A stretch of DNA of 64,000 nucleotides from Paraburkholderia susongensis (GTDB lineage Bacteria > Pseudomonadota > Gammaproteobacteria > Burkholderiales > Burkholderiaceae): positions 620,001-684,000 of the forward strand of contig NZ_FXAT01000004.1 in NCBI RefSeq assembly GCF_900177725.1. Reading direction: 5' to 3'. Positions 16,718-25,237 of the stretch are shown piece by piece. Position 1 is the first letter of the stretch; every line of letters starts with the position of its first letter. Both the position numbers and the translations under genes were made by a program. The notes under the pieces were generated by a model. It ran no database searches, was not told the origin of the DNA, and saw nothing but the letters and a program-made list of their open reading frames with translations.

Positions 16718-17926
16718 TCATTCCTCGGCCAGCCAGGCGCGTTTGCGCCGCAGCAGCGCCGAGCCGATCGAGACCGCCGCGCCGATGCCGCCCATCGTCA
16801 GCGATAGCACGACGATCAGCGGGCCGGTTTGGGTGCGCGCGGAGAACACGCTGACGAGCAGACCCGCGAGCGGCTGCGTCACGTTGTTCAGCAGGATCGC
16901 GACGCCGATCGTCTTGCCGTAGTCCTCGGGCGGAATGATCTGCAGACGCGCGCTGCGAATGTAGACGTTGAACATCTTGTCGAAGCCGACGATCAGCAGA
17001 AAGCCGAGCGCGTAACCCCACGGCGCCGCGCTCGCGCCCGCGATCACGCCGCCCGCGCAGATCGCCACGAAGGCGACGAGGCCGAGCGCGCGCGCGGGCC
17101 ATCCCGCGCGCGCGACCGTCAGCAGAACCAGCACGGTGGCAACCGCGCCGGCCGTTTGCAGCCCCGCGTAATAGCGGGTCGATTGCGCGTGAAAGCCCGT
17201 CACCATCGCCGCCGATGTCGCGAGCGTCACGCCGATCACGAGGTTTTCCGCCGCCGCAAGCATGATGACCTTCTTCAGGCCCGGCAGCGTCCACACATGG
17301 TGCAGCGCGATGCGCAGCGGCTGCGTCCAGTGGCCGGCGGGTGCGCGCGGCAGATCGGGTGCACGAAAGCCGCTCAGGCGCTGCCACAGGAAGAGCGCGC
17401 CGTCGGCGGCAAGAAACAGCACGCCGGTTGCGGCGACCACCGTTTCCCAGCGCCACAGGCCGAGCAGCAGCGCGGCCAGCATCGGCCCGAGCACGAAGCC
17501 CAACTGGTCGGCCAGTTGTGAATAGGCGAGCACGCGCTGGATGTGCTGCGTGCTGAAGATCTGCGGCAGCATCACTTCGCGCGCGACGAGCCCCTGGCTC
17601 GTCAGCACGCCGCACGCGGCCGACAGCGCAATGAGCCAGCCGATGCCGCCGAACAGCGCATACGCGGCGATGCCGCCGAAGCACGCGAGCGCCCGCACTG
17701 CCTGGCTCAGGCGCATGAGTTTGAGCGGCGGGAAGCGGTCGCACAGCGCGCCGAAGAACGGGAACACGAGGTAGCGCGGCAGCGTTTCGATGAAGAACGC
17801 GAGGCCCGACCACGAGACCTGATGCGTCGTCTGGAACACGACGAGCGGCACGAGAAAGAGCAGGATCTGATCGGCGAGACGCGCGACAAACAGCGAGCAG
17901 AAGAAGGCCTGATGGTTGACGCGCAC
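16718..17926 (-). CDS. MFS transporter, drug/solute exporter type
   Basis: A 402-aa, 12-helix major facilitator protein starting at a GTG. The motif A-like loop between helices 2 and 3 reads GALCDRFPPLKLMRLSQ and the region ETLPRYLVFPFFG precedes it, a pattern of the MFS_3 exporter group. No periplasmic partner, regulator or catabolic neighbour indicates a substrate, so only 'inner-membrane carrier' is supported. It is convergent with rdgC. Confidence 0.75.
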   Translation of the reverse strand: MRVNHQAFFCSLFVARLADQILLFLVPLVVFQTTHQVSWSGLAFFIETLPRYLVFPFFGALCDRFPPLKLMRLSQAVRALACFGGIAAYALFGGIGWLIALSAACGVLTSQGLVAREVMLPQIFSTQHIQRVLAYSQLADQLGFVLGPMLAALLLGLWRWETVVAATGVLFLAADGALFLWQRLSGFRAPDLPRAPAGHWTQPLRIALHHVWTLPGLKKVIMLAAAENLVIGVTLATSAAMVTGFHAQSTRYYAGLQTAGAVATVLVLLTVARAGWPARALGLVAFVAICAGGVIAGASAAPWGYALGFLLIVGFDKMFNVYIRSARLQIIPPEDYGKTIGVAILLNNVTQPLAGLLVSVFSARTQTGPLIVVLSLTMGGIGAAVSIGSALLRRKRAWLAEE

Positions 17927-18065
17927 CGTGAATGTCCCGCCGTTTATGGGTCGAGGCCGATCCTATCAAAGATCGCGGGGGACGTGGCAGCGTGGGCGAG
18001 CGCGATGCCGGACGTTGCTTTCCCGTGCGCTCGCCGATTTCGCCGCGGCATCGTCGCGGAAACCT

Positions 18066-18539
18066 CTACTCCCCGCGATACGCCTTTTCGAGCGGTGCGA
18101 TGTCGAGCTTGACCATCTTCATCATCGTCGCCATCACGCGGCTCGCCTTCTCGCGGTCCGGATCGAGCAGCATGTCCAGGAGCACGCTGGGCGTGATCTG
18201 CCACGACACCCCGAAGCGGTCGCGCAGCCAGCCACATGCCCACGGCTCGCCACCGTCGAGCAGCTTCGACCAGTAGCGGTCGACTTCCTCCTGCGAGTTG
18301 CAGCGCACGAGCAGCGAGATCGCCGGTGTGAACTGATATTGCGGGCCGCCGTTCAGAGCCATGAACTCCTGACCTTCGATTTCGAAGGTGACGGCCACCA
18401 CCTTGCCTGCCGGCCCGGGGCCAGCGTCCGTGTAGTGCATCGTGGTGGCGATGCGGGACTCGGAGAACACCGATATATAGAACTGCGCGGCTTCCTCGGC
18501 ATTGCCGTCGAACCACAGGCACGGTGCGATTTTCTGCAT
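18066..18539 (-). CDS. VOC/PhnB-like protein (3-dmu-9_3-mt family)
   Basis: A 157-aa glyoxalase-fold protein: KIAPCLWFDGNAEEAAQFYISVF at the start is the signature of the PhnB/3-demethylubiquinone methyltransferase-like domain, followed by FEIEGQEFMALNGGP and the LRDRFGVSWQITP end strand. Members of this family are small cytosolic proteins, mostly of unknown activity; the methyltransferase name is historical. It is followed on the same strand, upstream, by a second PhnB-like gene, so the pair may come from an old duplication or act together. Confidence 0.8.
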   Translation of the reverse strand: MQKIAPCLWFDGNAEEAAQFYISVFSESRIATTMHYTDAGPGPAGKVVAVTFEIEGQEFMALNGGPQYQFTPAISLLVRCNSQEEVDRYWSKLLDGGEPWACGWLRDRFGVSWQITPSVLLDMLLDPDREKASRVMATMMKMVKLDIAPLEKAYRGE

Positions 18540-18723
18540 GACGTTGCTCCTTCAGGACTGCTGCGGGTTGTGTCGGAGTGGACATCGGGCTGGCGCTGGT
18601 TTGCGCCCTACGCGTTCCATCCGGTGTTCTGTCCGGTGTTCCGTCAGGCGCGAGGGCCGCGCCTGACGGTCGCCCGGCGGTCGCAGGGCGCCTCTGCCTA
18701 CTTCTGCTCGTCCGACGGGCGCT

Positions 18724-19191
18724 TCAGCACTTCATCGAGGCCATCGCCTGCTGGATCTCCTCGGCGCTCAGATCGCGCTTGTGCGTCGCGAGCGACCAGC
18801 TATGCCCGAACGGATCCTTGACCTGGCCGTAGCGATCGCCCCAGAACATATCGGTGACGGGCATCATGACGGTTGCGCCCGCGTCCACGGCCTGTTTGAA
18901 ACTGGCGTCGACGTCCTCGACGTAGTGGTGAATCGTAACGGGCGTGCCCTTCAGCGTATTCGGGCCGAACGTCTGATGTTCGGGCCATTCGTCGGTCAGC
19001 ATCAGCATCGAGTCGCCGATTTTCAGCGTGGCATGCATCACCTTGCCGTCCGGCCCCGGCAGGCGAATCTGCTCGACGGCGTTGAAGGCTTTCGTGTAGA
19101 ACGCGATTGCTTGCGCGGCGTTCGCGCAGATCAGGTACGGCGTGAGCGAATGCATCCCGTCGGGGATGGCTTTGACGGCGGTGCTGGTCAT
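18724..19191 (-). CDS. VOC/PhnB-like glyoxalase-fold protein
   Basis: A 155-aa protein beginning at an ATG after AAGGAG. It shows two halves of the glyoxalase fold: SLTPYLICANAAQAIAFYTKAF, LKIGDSMLMLTDEWPE and GTPVTIHHYVEDVDASFKQAVDAGA, then the closing VKDPFGHSWSLATH. This is the PhnB-like group, whose members are often annotated as bleomycin-resistance-like; no activity can be assigned. It lies upstream of the other VOC gene, separated by 184 bp. Confidence 0.82.
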   Translation of the reverse strand: MTSTAVKAIPDGMHSLTPYLICANAAQAIAFYTKAFNAVEQIRLPGPDGKVMHATLKIGDSMLMLTDEWPEHQTFGPNTLKGTPVTIHHYVEDVDASFKQAVDAGATVMMPVTDMFWGDRYGQVKDPFGHSWSLATHKRDLSAEEIQQAMASMKC

Positions 19192-19362
19192 GGCGAAAAC
19201 TCCTTGAAATGACGGATTCCTCAGTGGAAAGGCCGGCTGTGCGAGCCAGGTCTTCAACGTTACGACGAGTTCGCCGTTGGTGAATCGACACTCCGGAAAA
19301 AATATTTTTCCGGCAGGGAAGTGGGGCGGGGCGCTTATCCCGGTCCGCATACACCAGCGCGC

Positions 19363-21024
19363 TTACCCGGCCGGATTGTCCTCGTCCGGCGGCGGCGCGG
19401 ACGGCGGCGCACTGCCGGCCGGCGCGCCGAGAATGCTGATCTGGAACGTCGGCGTGGCGGCGAGCGACTGCAGCGTGGCGTCCTCGGGAATGTGCTCGTA
19501 GAGCGGCAGGATCACCGAGCCGCCGATCACCGCGCGCCGGCTGTTGTCGGCGGGCCGCAAACCCCACACGTCCTGATAGACGACGGGGACCGTCACGCCG
19601 TCGCGGGTCGTATTGCCGATGTACAGCATCACGTGGCCGCCGATGTAGATCAGCGTGCGCAGCGCTTCGCCATGCTGCGCGAGATAGGCGAGCCGCTCGG
19701 CGGGCGTCGACGCGGACAGATCGACCATGCGCCCGGCGCTCATCTGCGTCGACGAATGGCGCGGCAGCCACACGCCGAACGCGGCGAAAATGCTTTGCAG
19801 TTCCGACGAACAGTCGTTGTAGAGCCCGCTGTTGCCCCATCCGTAGGGCCGCCCGATCAGCGCTTTCATCAGCATCGCGAGATGGCGCGGCGTTGCGGTC
19901 AGCGGCATCGACGCGATCTGCGTGTCGTCGAGCGACGCGGTGCGGATCAGAGCGCGGCCGTCGACGTCGCGTGCCGGGACGAGGAGTTGGTGCGTAGTGG
20001 TGGCCTCGTTGGCGACCCGGCTCGCGGTGTCGCCCGTAATGGAACCATTTGCCGCAGATGACACGCCGTGCGTCGTTGCCGCAGCAGTTGCCGACGACAC
20101 CACTGACGACTCCGGCAACAACGGCAACAACGTGCCCGCCGGCGCCTCGAAGCGGAACACGCCGCGGCTGTCGCGCACCGCCGCCGACGCCACCGTCACC
20201 GCGCCGAGCGACTGGCCGGCCGCCGCGCGCCATCGGTCGACGAAACGGTCGTCGGCGAACGCGACGCCGTCGCTGCGCACCCAGCCCTGCACGTCGGGCG
20301 TCTGCACGTAACGCCACGCGCCGTCGACGCTGCTGCCGAGCACATAGAGCGGCGTGCCCGGCCGCACGGCCGAAATCTGCAGGTTGTCGAACGGATAGCC
20401 TTCGCCCGCCAGATGGTGATCGTAAAACGACGGATCGTCGGTCGGCAGCTCGCGCACCATGAGGTTGCCGGTGGCGATCGCGCGGCGCTCGGGCTGGTAG
20501 AGCGGTGCCTGCGTGAACTGCGCGACGTTCATGTTGCGCGCGATCGCATCGATCCACGCCTTGTCGTGCGGACGGAAATTCTCACCGTAGCCGAGCGCCG
20601 CGCCGTGCTTACCGGTGTTGTCGAACTTGTCGATACGGCGCTGCTGCAGTGCCGCGATGTCCTCGCCCTGCTGACGGTAGACCCGTGCCGTCACGTAGTC
20701 GGCGTTCCACGGCGACGGCGCATTTGCGCCGGTGCCGAAGTAGCGCGCGTAGAGCGCGTGGAAGTGGGCCTGCTGATCCGCGGCGCTGAGGAACGGCCGG
20801 TCGTAGTCCGGGCTCTGCGGATCGAGCCAGTGATCGACGTTCTGATCGTAATGGGCGAGCGGGAACAGCGTGACGTTGTCGACGAATGCGTGCATGGCGC
20901 GCGGCGGCGACGGATTGCTGCAGGCGGCGAGCATCGCGGCGGCCACGCAGAGCACGGCGGCGCGGCCGACGCGGCGTGCGTCGCGCCACGGAAAAGCGAG
21001 GTGGGACAGAACGGCAACGGACAT
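19363..21024 (-). CDS. SH3/NlpC-P60 cell-wall peptidase lipoprotein
   Basis: Likely D-gamma-glutamyl-diamino-acid endopeptidase acting on peptidoglycan peptides. The 553-aa protein has a lipoprotein signal with lipobox LAAC (Cys 35), a helical N-terminal domain (HYDQNVDHWL), two bacterial SH3-like domains in the middle (VRPGTPLYVLGSS, VQGWVRSDGV) and a C-terminal NlpC/P60 domain with catalytic Cys 405 (YNDCSSELQ) and His 464 (GGHVMLYIGN). The ATG at 21024 places the signal peptide correctly; a longer ORF upstream to 21141 is unlikely. The closing tail is Pro/Ala-rich. Confidence 0.88.
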   Translation of the reverse strand: MSVAVLSHLAFPWRDARRVGRAAVLCVAAAMLAACSNPSPPRAMHAFVDNVTLFPLAHYDQNVDHWLDPQSPDYDRPFLSAADQQAHFHALYARYFGTGANAPSPWNADYVTARVYRQQGEDIAALQQRRIDKFDNTGKHGAALGYGENFRPHDKAWIDAIARNMNVAQFTQAPLYQPERRAIATGNLMVRELPTDDPSFYDHHLAGEGYPFDNLQISAVRPGTPLYVLGSSVDGAWRYVQTPDVQGWVRSDGVAFADDRFVDRWRAAAGQSLGAVTVASAAVRDSRGVFRFEAPAGTLLPLLPESSVVSSATAAATTHGVSSAANGSITGDTASRVANEATTTHQLLVPARDVDGRALIRTASLDDTQIASMPLTATPRHLAMLMKALIGRPYGWGNSGLYNDCSSELQSIFAAFGVWLPRHSSTQMSAGRMVDLSASTPAERLAYLAQHGEALRTLIYIGGHVMLYIGNTTRDGVTVPVVYQDVWGLRPADNSRRAVIGGSVILPLYEHIPEDATLQSLAATPTFQISILGAPAGSAPPSAPPPDEDNPAG

Positions 21025-21305
21025 AGGGGTTCGGCGTGTGGAGTCCAAGGGCACGATGATACGGTGTCGGCGATTGGAGCGGGCGTGTGTGGGCTGTCGC
21101 CGCGTTGCCAATGCCCGTACATAGCGCTTCTGTGTTCTCATACGAGTACGGCGCGTTCATCGTGCCAGCGCGATACAGCGCTTCACGCGCACGCGAGCGC
21201 AACACACGAGCCTTCCATTGCACTCGTTTTATCTTTCAACACCGTGCCTCGCGACGTTGCTTCGCAACGTTCGCGCGAGGCGTTTCGACCAATGAGGAGC
21301 ACGAT

Positions 21306-21728
21306 ATGAAAACCAGCGCACGCAACCAGTTCAGCGGCGAAGTGACCGGCGTCACGCACGGCGCCGTCAACGATGAAGTCGTCTTGCGCACCCAGGACGG
21401 TCTCGAGATCGTCGCGATCATCACGCATGGCAGCGCGAAGTCGCTTGGACTTGCCGCCGGCAAGAAGGCGTTTGCGCTCGTCAAGGCATCGTCGGTGATC
21501 GTGATGGTCGACGTCGCGAAGCACCAGGTGTCGGCGCGAAACTGCATCGAGGGGACCGTAGCCTCGGTGACGAAGGGTGCGGTCAATTCGGAAGTGACGA
21601 TCAGCGCGGGCGGCGCGCAGATCGCAGCGATCATCACGAACGACAGCGCCGAGCGCCTCGGGCTTGCGAGCGGCAAAGCGGCGACGGCGATCTTCAAGGC
21701 GTCGAGCGTGATCGTCGGCGTCGAGTGA
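21306..21728 (+). CDS. Two-domain molybdate-binding protein (Mop/TOBE)
   Basis: A 140-aa molbindin-like protein made of two tandem Mop domains of about 68 residues each: ARNQFSGEVTGVTHGAVNDEVVL and ARNCIEGTVASVTKGAVNSEVTI, both closing with KASSVIV. Such proteins bind molybdate or tungstate oxyanions and buffer or store them in the cytosol. It starts with ATG after GAGGAG at 21294-21299. No molybdate ABC genes are adjacent, so it is a stand-alone gene. Confidence 0.9.
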   Translation: MKTSARNQFSGEVTGVTHGAVNDEVVLRTQDGLEIVAIITHGSAKSLGLAAGKKAFALVKASSVIVMVDVAKHQVSARNCIEGTVASVTKGAVNSEVTISAGGAQIAAIITNDSAERLGLASGKAATAIFKASSVIVGVE

Positions 21729-21790
21729 ACTTGCAATCCTCCGGGCTTTGCTGGGCAAGGCTCATCGGCCTTGTAGCTGATAGAAAAACA

Positions 21791-21816
21791 CCCTACGGCG
21801 TAACGCGCTCGTAGGG
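21791..21816. repeat. Inverted repeat after the Mop gene
   Basis: CCCTACG (21791-21797) and CGTAGGG (21810-21816), a perfect 7-bp stem with a 12-nt loop. It lies between the convergent Mop gene and the LprI-like gene. No T-run; a role in termination is possible but unproven. Confidence 0.45.
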
Positions 21817-21830
21817 TGGGGCATCTCATT

Positions 21831-21850
21831 AGCCCCGCAGAAGCGGGGCT
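21831..21850. terminator. Hairpin between convergent genes, flanked by short direct repeats
   Basis: AGCCCCGC (21831-21838) pairs perfectly with GCGGGGCT (21843-21850) around AGAA. The 8-mer GCATCTCA occurs on both sides (21821 and 21851). It may act as a two-way terminator for the Mop and LprI-like genes, though no T-run follows. Confidence 0.45.
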
Positions 21851-21855
21851 GCATC

Positions 21856-22266
21856 TCACCACTTAGTCATCGTCAGTATGTTATTGAGAAATTTATTCTG
21901 TGCCTTTCGAGCATCATAAATGCACTGTTGATATATGGCTGGATACATTGAACCATCGTGTTTCGTCTCCCATCCATCACCCGAATCGCGTTGCAACTCA
22001 CAGTATCTGATCGAATCATCCTGCGCTTTCATGTACTCATCGAGCAGTATCGTATGAACGTTGTTAGCTGGAATGCTCGCTCTAATGCTCTTATAAAGTC
22101 GCTTGTTCTCTACCGCAATATCAACACTCAAGCCTTGATAGCACTCTGCATCTCCATAACCGCCGCCGAGATGCTCCAGGCATTCAGGGTTGGTTTTCGA
22201 TACGGCCATCTTCGATAAGATGGCGACTGACACCAGGCAAGCAAGGTGTTTAGTGAGAGGCATCAT
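21856..22266 (-). CDS. Exported LprI-like (DUF1311-like) small protein
   Basis: A 136-aa protein with an N-terminal signal peptide (MMPLTKHLACLVSVAILSKMAV). After cleavage it has four or more Cys and a C-terminal pattern (RYCELQ, YQQCIYDARKAQNKFL) that resembles the DUF1311/LprI lysozyme-inhibitor-like domain; I treat this as a family resemblance only. The start is ATG with AGGA at good distance; a second ATG follows immediately. Base composition is clearly more AT-rich than the flanking genes, suggesting recent acquisition. Same strand as the next small exported protein. Confidence 0.65.
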   Translation of the reverse strand: MMPLTKHLACLVSVAILSKMAVSKTNPECLEHLGGGYGDAECYQGLSVDIAVENKRLYKSIRASIPANNVHTILLDEYMKAQDDSIRYCELQRDSGDGWETKHDGSMYPAIYQQCIYDARKAQNKFLNNILTMTKW

Positions 22267-22361
22267 AAATTCCTGATCTAAAAAGGCGTGACTCGGCAAC
22301 GCGCCGATTAGCAACTCACCGGTTCGCAATGGCGCTTGGGGTCAGTGCCGTAACACGCCGC

Positions 22362-22859
22362 TTACGGCTTCGCCAGTTCCGCCAGACAAGCCTTTTTGAC
22401 GTCCTGCAACGAGGAGTCGCGGACCTTGTCTAGCGCAGCTTTGGCGCGTTTGATGTAGGCGGGGATATCCGGAACGGTGTCTTCAATGAACGGTGCGGAG
22501 CAAAGGCGATTGACGCCCAGCACCGGCCCGTTGTTGGGGTCAATGGCCCTTAGAACCGCTCTCGGATTTTTGGGGAGCGCGTAAGCCAGGCCGATTCCAA
22601 GATCTTCGGAATTTCCGCTGTCTGTCCCCTCCGCCAGCTTCGGGACAAGTGCGACCCATGCAGGATTACCGGAGTCGATATGGGTTAGCACGTCATTCCA
22701 TTCCGATTCGGACATTCCCCTTACCACCGCCTTCGCGCCTTCGTCGTGTATTAGCTTGGCAAGGGCGAACGGATTTGTCTCAGAACTCGCGCTGGCTGCC
22801 GAGCAGATGCAGGCCAAGGCCAGGGTGAATGCGAACAAGAAACCGGATGCGTGTTTCAT
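22362..22859 (-). CDS. Exported hypothetical protein
   Basis: A 165-aa protein with a clear Sec signal peptide (KHASGFLFAFTLALACICSAASA). The mature part is mainly helical, with LAKLIHDEGAKAVVRGMSESEWNDVLTHI, an acidic loop, a GIGLAYALPKNPRAVLRAI stretch and a C-terminal Lys-rich helix with one Cys. I do not recognise a domain. It begins with ATG after AGAGG. Composition is lower in GC than neighbours; together with the LprI-like gene it forms a two-gene islet of periplasmic proteins. Confidence 0.6.
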   Translation of the reverse strand: MKHASGFLFAFTLALACICSAASASSETNPFALAKLIHDEGAKAVVRGMSESEWNDVLTHIDSGNPAWVALVPKLAEGTDSGNSEDLGIGLAYALPKNPRAVLRAIDPNNGPVLGVNRLCSAPFIEDTVPDIPAYIKRAKAALDKVRDSSLQDVKKACLAELAKP

Positions 22860-23231
22860 TGAACGACCTCTAGTTTTACCGGTTGCAGCGCCAGAGTAAG
22901 CGCGTTCAACGCGTTCTCCATTAAATGAAAGATTTCCGGTGCCTTGCAGATACGACCATGGCATTTTCCATTTATCTCACAGGTGCCAAAAAGGTCAGGC
23001 TAATCGAATGTGGACTCGGTGAACAATGGGCGTAGGCCCAAAGTTTTTGCTGCCCTCATAGGATCTAAAGGGAAATCCAAAAAAACGCAGGGTAGCGGAC
23101 AGCGCGGCGGATCAGTGCTGGTCGATTCGTTGGTTGAAGTGCGCCTGCCGATCGCGGCGGTAAGGATCGGCCGCTTGCTTTACACTGCACCCCTTGCCGT
23201 TCCTCTTTCCGCTTTCATCACGGACGCCGTC
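22860..23231. other. Intergenic region upstream of msrC
   Basis: 372 bp, divergent. No supported gene; a long in-frame extension of msrC to 23010 lacks a domain and a ribosome-binding site. TACACT at 23181-23186 is a possible -10 element for msrC. Confidence 0.5.
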
Positions 23232-23732
23232 ATGTTCGAAGTTTCCTCCCCCTCCCATCTGCCCAAAGCCGCGCAATACGACGAACTGGTCGCGCAGGCG
23301 CGCTCGCTGCTCGCCGGCGAAACCGACTGGATCGCCAATGCCGCGAATTTTTCCGCTTTCGTGTTTCATTCGTTGAGCGATCTGAACTGGGCCGGCTTTT
23401 ACTTTCACGATGGCCGTGAACTGGTGGTCGGCCCGTTCCAGGGCAAGCCCGCGTGTGTACGCATTCCGCTCGGCAAGGGCGTGTGCGGCACGGCCGCGCA
23501 AACCCGCAAAACGCAGGTCGTGCGCGACGTGCACGAGTTTCCCGGCCATATCGCGTGCGACTCGGCGTCGCAATCGGAAATCGTCGTGCCGCTCGTCGCA
23601 CCGGACGGCACGCTGATCGGCGTGTGGGATGTGGATAGCCCGGTCATCGCGCGCTTCGACGAAGAAGATGCAAAGGGGATGGAAGCGCTGTGCGCGGTGT
23701 TCATTGAAGCGGCGTTGCCGCGTGGCGTGTAG
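23232..23732 (+). CDS. msrC: Free methionine-(R)-sulfoxide reductase, GAF domain
   Basis: Reduces free L-methionine-(R)-sulfoxide in the cytosol. The 166-aa protein is a single GAF domain with the three family cysteines at 75, 85 and 109 (GKPACVRIPLGKGVCG and GHIACDSASQSEIVVP), which has exactly the spacing of the E. coli enzyme's catalytic and resolving Cys. NWAGFYF and GVWDVDSP complete the GAF signature. The start is the ATG just before the domain. A strong intrinsic terminator follows. Confidence 0.93.
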   Translation: MFEVSSPSHLPKAAQYDELVAQARSLLAGETDWIANAANFSAFVFHSLSDLNWAGFYFHDGRELVVGPFQGKPACVRIPLGKGVCGTAAQTRKTQVVRDVHEFPGHIACDSASQSEIVVPLVAPDGTLIGVWDVDSPVIARFDEEDAKGMEALCAVFIEAALPRGV

Positions 23733-23772
23733 TTTTCCTGAGGATTCCCTGAGCGAAATTCGTTGTACCAGC

Positions 23773-23807
23773 GCCCGCGGCGAGTCCTCTCGCCGCGGGC
23801 TTTTTTT
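23773..23807 (+). terminator. Intrinsic terminator of msrC
   Basis: Perfect 12-bp GC-rich stem (arms 23773-23784 and 23789-23800, GCCCGCGGCGAG and its complement), a TCCT loop and a run of seven T. A textbook Rho-independent terminator, 40 bp after the msrC stop. Confidence 0.93.
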
Positions 23808-23975
23808 ATGGGCATAACCGCGCAAACCTCCCGCCGAAAGCGTGCTGCAAGCAGTGCGCGCTCTGCGCAAACCGTTTTCCGCGCGACGCAAGCGGCGTAC
23901 CTCGCGCTGTAAGGCGACGGACAGGAACAAATCCTGCTCCGCCTGCGTCAGGAAACGCCATGGAACAACACGACG

Positions 23976-24785
23976 ATGAACGATCTCTTCTCCCGTCTCT
24001 TTCATCTTCAGCCGTCGCTGCTCGTCACGCTGACGCACGACGCTGCTCATATCGCGCTGGCCGTGCTGATCCTCGTGATCGGCTGGTGGCTATCGAACCG
24101 TGTCGGGTCGATGTTCGCCAAAGCGCTCGCGCACACGCAAGCGGACCCCACGCTCGCGCCGATGCTCGCGGCGATGGGCATGTGGGCCGTGCGCGTGCTC
24201 GTGTTCATCGCGGCGTTAGGTGAAGTCGGCATCGCCACCGCGAGCGTGCTGGCGGTGCTCGGCGCGGCCGGTCTCGCGATCGGTCTCGCGCTGCAAGGCA
24301 CGTTGCAGAACATCGCGGCCGGCATGATGCTGCTTTTGCTGCGGCCATTTCGCGTCGGCGACGTGATCGAAGGCAGCGGCGCGGCGGCCGGCATCGTGCG
24401 CGAGGTCGGGTTGTTCACGACACGTATCGAGCGTGGTGACGGCAACGCCGTGTTCGTGCCGAATAGCCAGATCTGGAGCAATCCGGTCATCAACTACAGC
24501 AGCGGCGGCACGCGGCGCATCGAGGTCGAGGTGGAACTCGCGCAGCGTAAGGACGTGGATGCCGCGATCGGGCAGTTGCAGAAGCTCGTTGCCGAAGAGC
24601 CGCGTGTGCTGAGCGGGGCGACACTCGCGCCGGTTGTGACGGTGGCCGGCTATCCCGAGGACGGCGGCGCGACGCTGCGGATTGCAGCGTGGGTGCGCAC
24701 GCCCGATGCCTCGCTCGCGGATGGGGATTTGCAGGAGCGGGCGCAGGTGGCGTTGGAGGAGGCGGGGTGCGAGGTGGCGGCGTAG
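23976..24785 (+). CDS. MscS-family mechanosensitive ion channel
   Basis: Small-conductance mechanosensitive channel that releases solutes on hypo-osmotic shock. The 269-aa protein has three membrane helices in the first 120 residues, the pore helix rich in Ala/Gly (VLGAAGLAIGLALQGTLQNIAAGMMLLL) and the following beta domain motif PFRVGDVIEG with FVPNSQIW, which define the MscS family. Length is close to E. coli MscS (286 aa). It is preceded by the msrC terminator, so it is transcribed independently. Confidence 0.93.
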   Translation: MNDLFSRLFHLQPSLLVTLTHDAAHIALAVLILVIGWWLSNRVGSMFAKALAHTQADPTLAPMLAAMGMWAVRVLVFIAALGEVGIATASVLAVLGAAGLAIGLALQGTLQNIAAGMMLLLLRPFRVGDVIEGSGAAAGIVREVGLFTTRIERGDGNAVFVPNSQIWSNPVINYSSGGTRRIEVEVELAQRKDVDAAIGQLQKLVAEEPRVLSGATLAPVVTVAGYPEDGGATLRIAAWVRTPDASLADGDLQERAQVALEEAGCEVAA

Positions 24786-25237
24786 GGGGCGGGAAATTGA
24801 TGGCCCGCCATACGGCAGGCTTTTATCTGCCTTACACATAAAAATTCAGACACTCCCAACCTTCCTGGAGACCCGGGTCCGGGTGCCCATTTCGCGTGCC
24901 GGAATAGTAATGAATTGCGCTTGGATCGCAGCATAGCTCCGCTTAGTATCCACCAGATGGAGGGGCCTTCACACGGGAAACTGCTTTTTCGTCATTTGCG
25001 GCGTGCGATGTAATTCAAAGATATATCGACTCCTTACGCCCAGTGCCCGCATGTATTGCCACCTCGTTTGCGCTTATAGATATCGCGATCGGCGAATGCC
25101 TTTTGTCGCGCTAACTTTTGTGACGGGCCGAACGTCGTGCTCAACCCACAATGTCACTGCGGACTGTCTTGTTCTACTAGCGAAAAACGCAAAGCACGCC
25201 ATAGCCGCTCAAATCCATCGAAATTCAGGAGACAAAG
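24786..25237. other. Intergenic region upstream of the MHS transporter
   Basis: 452 bp of lower GC than the genes on either side. I see no credible ORF (an 82-codon frame at 25003-25251 runs into the transporter start and lacks support). A weak GGCAG/CTGCC stem at 24814-24831 has no T-run. This marks the left edge of the accessory catabolic region. Confidence 0.5.
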
